Shown here one piece after another: positions 63,394 through 64,000 of a stretch of 64,000 bases of DNA. Every line of letters begins with the position of its first letter. Positions within the stretch are counted from its first letter, which is position 1. This DNA is from Thermomicrobiales bacterium (GTDB lineage: Bacteria > Chloroflexota > Chloroflexia > Thermomicrobiales > UBA6265). A program made the position numbers and the translations under genes. The DNA lies in contig JAMLHN010000003.1 in NCBI GenBank assembly GCA_023957115.1, positions 64,927 to 128,926 of the forward strand, read 5' to 3'. The notes beneath the pieces are model-generated. The model was given only the letters and a program-made list of their open reading frames with translations, did no database searches and was not told the DNA's origin.

Positions 63394-63435
63394 ACGAAAC
63401 GCTTCTGCCCATCGAGCGCCGGATGGCCCAGAGGG

Positions 63436-64000
63436 CTATTCGGCGCTTGGGGTTTCTGGCAGCGTTGCCGACCAGACATTACCGTCCTCGATCCAGAAGA
63501 CCTGTCCCCGGGTTTCGCTGACTGCCAGGGACGTGACGTTCTCCAGGATATCGTCGATCGGCTGGCCGTCGACGCTCGCCGGGGGCAACAAAATTTGCGT
63601 GACGCCCCCTGTTGCCGGGTCGAAGATTTCGATATGGGACGACCCGCCGGCGACGACCGCAACATACAGATCGCCGGTCTCCTCGCCAGAATCGACCGCC
63701 AGCGCTTCGAACTCGCTCTGCGACGATCCGAGCTCCTGGCGACTATAGACCTCGCCGCTGCTCATGCTGATGATGTGCCCATCCGGGTAGACCACATGGA
63801 TGACCCCGGTGATCTCCATACCGAGGGCGCCAGTCTGCAGGGGAGGCTCGGTGTCCAGCAGCCAGCGTGTGGCGTTGTTGTCCTGGCCGTCGGCATAGTA
63901 GATCTCGCCGCTCCCCTCATCGAAGAGATAGAGCCGGTTCTGGAATCCAGTCACGATTCCGGCGGTCGGATCGACCCCTTGCGGCCAGACGGTGACGCCA
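63436..64000 (-). CDS. Probable beta-propeller or exported protein, 5' part beyond window
   Basis: The frame is open to the window edge; a GTG at 63954 is probably internal, since the codons before it (PQGVDPTAGIVTGFQNRLYL) continue in style. The visible part has repeated strand motifs with LYLFDEGSGEIYYAD, DGHIISMSSGEVYS, DLYVAVVAGGSSHIEIFD and TRGQVFWIEDGNVWSA, consistent with a beta-propeller. It is acidic, ends ETPSAE and contains no cysteine. Function unknown. Confidence 0.75.
   Translation of the reverse strand, partial: GVTVWPQGVDPTAGIVTGFQNRLYLFDEGSGEIYYADGQDNNATRWLLDTEPPLQTGALGMEITGVIHVVYPDGHIISMSSGEVYSRQELGSSQSEFEALAVDSGEETGDLYVAVVAGGSSHIEIFDPATGGVTQILLPPASVDGQPIDDILENVTSLAVSETRGQVFWIEDGNVWSATLPETPSAE

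Overview
The window is a GC-rich bacterial chromosome segment with dense, mostly co-directional gene blocks, many ATGA/GTGA start-stop overlaps, and exported proteins with alanine/threonine/proline-rich linkers after Tat-like or Sec-like signals. Gene content (HerA-NurA beside SbcCD, DUF3887-type hydrolases, L,D-transpeptidase with GFPIS-like repeats, 7Fe-type ferredoxin, DUF1028) fits a Chloroflexota bacterium, perhaps of the class Thermomicrobia. That placement is an inference from gene style; no rRNA or tRNA gene was seen to confirm it.

Layout. 1-2.9 kb: two convergent alpha/beta hydrolases. 3.0-11.8 kb: a long minus-strand run. It holds a two-component flavin monooxygenase (HpaB-like plus flavin reductase) with RidA and DUF1028 partners, then PPK2, an EamA exporter, an ECF sigma factor followed by an anti-sigma zinc finger fused to an O6-methylguanine methyltransferase, a creatininase-family amidohydrolase and an NAD-dependent epimerase. 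11.9-13.9 kb: argH coupled to a GNAT acetyltransferase. 14.1-17.9 kb: a complete FecBCCD-type iron/siderophore ABC importer. 18-24.5 kb: a CoA-transferase, a DinB-like protein, a small cysteine protein with its own promoter and terminator, a Tat-exported possible cupredoxin, and a NarL-type two-component system. 24.6-30.3 kb: dapF, a ROK glucokinase, and a NYN-domain protein coupled to a membrane MutS-like ATPase that seems to start at CTG. 30.3-31.7 kb: an intact IS4-family element inserted into one arm of a terminator hairpin.

31.8-43.6 kb: M20 peptidase, YggT, a CoxG-like protein, then a DNA-end-processing cluster NurA-HerA-SbcD-SbcC, then a class III aminotransferase. 43.6-49.5 kb: PRC-barrel protein, membrane glycosyltransferase, Spx/ArsC-like protein, glyoxalase, and the most unusual locus: a TPR-transmembrane-periplasmic-binding-protein ORF that runs, one frame apart, into a pentameric ligand-gated ion channel ORF. 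Together they look like one large chemoreceptor channel split by a frameshift. 49.7-64 kb: Tat hydrolase, guaB, ParA, L,D-transpeptidase, pyrF, threonine dehydratase with a TPR protein, a YtrA-type GntR/ABC operon with a visible operator, a ferredoxin, and a truncated exported protein.

Intergenic regions carry a striking family of 7-bp-period repeats (variants of GGACTCN and GGAGTTN) at about 13 places, including a 13-copy array at 24.56 kb. Several form inverted pairs next to stop codons, and some supply the stop codon itself. A second dispersed repeat (TCATYCTGAGCG...GAAGRATCTC) occurs as inverted pairs at 11.85 and 37.7 kb.
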